A DNA stretch of 64,000 nucleotides, from assembly GCA_900313615.1 (NCBI GenBank), contig OMRP01000010.1, positions 19,535-83,534 on the forward strand, in the 5' to 3' direction. Made by a program: the position numbers and the translations under genes. The notes below the pieces were generated by a model. It had not been told where the DNA came from and searched no databases. It was given only the letters and a program-made list of their open reading frames with translations. The DNA comes from an uncultured Prevotellaceae bacterium. GTDB taxonomy: Bacteria > Bacteroidota > Bacteroidia > Bacteroidales > Bacteroidaceae. This document shows positions 63,880 through 64,000 of this stretch, piece after piece; the first letter of the stretch is position 1, and every line of letters begins with the position of its first letter.

Positions 63880-64000
63880 TTATTCCTCGACAGCTGCCTG
63901 CGCGGCGGCCAAGCGGGCGATAGGCACACGGAAGGGTGAGCAGCTGGCATAGTTCAGACCAATCTTGGCACAGAACTTCACGGAACTGGGCTCGCCACCA
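63880..64000 (-). CDS. ppdK: Pyruvate phosphate dikinase, C-terminal end (runs off window)
   Basis: Only the last 39 residues are present. [19 protein letters not shown], with the Cys that acts in pyruvate binding, is the hallmark C-terminus of PPDK, which interconverts pyruvate, ATP and phosphate with phosphoenolpyruvate, AMP and pyrophosphate. The TAA stop is at 63880-63882, followed by a terminator. Confidence 0.9.
   Translation of the reverse strand, partial: GGEPSSVKFCAKIGLNYASCSPFRVPIARLAAAQAAVEE

Overview
The window looks like a chromosome segment from a Prevotella-like member of the Bacteroidetes. The evidence is: many promoters of the Bacteroidetes type (TTTG, about 19-20 bases, TAnnTTTG); an outer-membrane DUF5686 barrel and secreted proteins with type IX-like C-terminal sorting tails; the gene order sppA-lpxK-punA-thiL; a fused proline/P5C dehydrogenase; pyruvate:ferredoxin oxidoreductase; a membrane pyrophosphatase; and pyruvate phosphate dikinase. 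No tRNA, rRNA, CRISPR array or complete insertion sequence was seen.

Layout. 1-173 is the start of a serine acetyltransferase gene that runs off the left edge. 354-7456 is a tightly overlapping six-gene operon (nucleotidyltransferase, ATP-grasp-like protein, CDP-alcohol phosphatidyltransferase, HAD phosphatase, inositol-3-phosphate synthase, outer-membrane barrel), most simply read as an inositol-phospholipid pathway. 7.5-10.3 kb holds a thioesterase, a LacI-type regulator with a likely self-operator, and a secreted protein. 10.4-15.3 kb is a minus-strand housekeeping operon. 15.4-25.2 kb holds two SGNH esterases, groESL, an amino-sugar kinase/RapZ fusion, an M6 protease and rpsP. 25.3-30.9 kb is a small surface-glycan cluster (four glycosyltransferases and a flippase), followed by GH43, putA, a NUDIX hydrolase and sodB.

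37.7-49.2 kb is an AT-rich accessory island of mostly unrecognised small membrane, zinc-ribbon and lipoprotein genes. It is arranged as two minus-strand operons, each with a long structured leader, separated by a SnoaL-like gene, an unknown gene and a pRiA4b ORF-3 family gene. This is the best place to look for an undescribed system. From 49.7 kb there are an AAA ATPase gene with phased upstream repeats, nifJ, a second AAA ATPase, an ATP-grasp-like gene, hppA, and a retropepsin-like plus split Fic pair ahead of ppdK, which runs off the right edge.

Three patterns cut across the map. (1) Short tandem arrays (7- or 8-base units) sit at eight gene junctions and often supply the stop codon or last codons of the adjoining gene. 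(2) Decayed copies of the 3' parts of nifJ and ppdK lie 1.5-3 kb beyond the intact gene ends and bracket accessory genes, as if cargo had inserted at gene 3' ends. (3) Near-identical zinc-ribbon 5' ends are shared by three otherwise unrelated genes.
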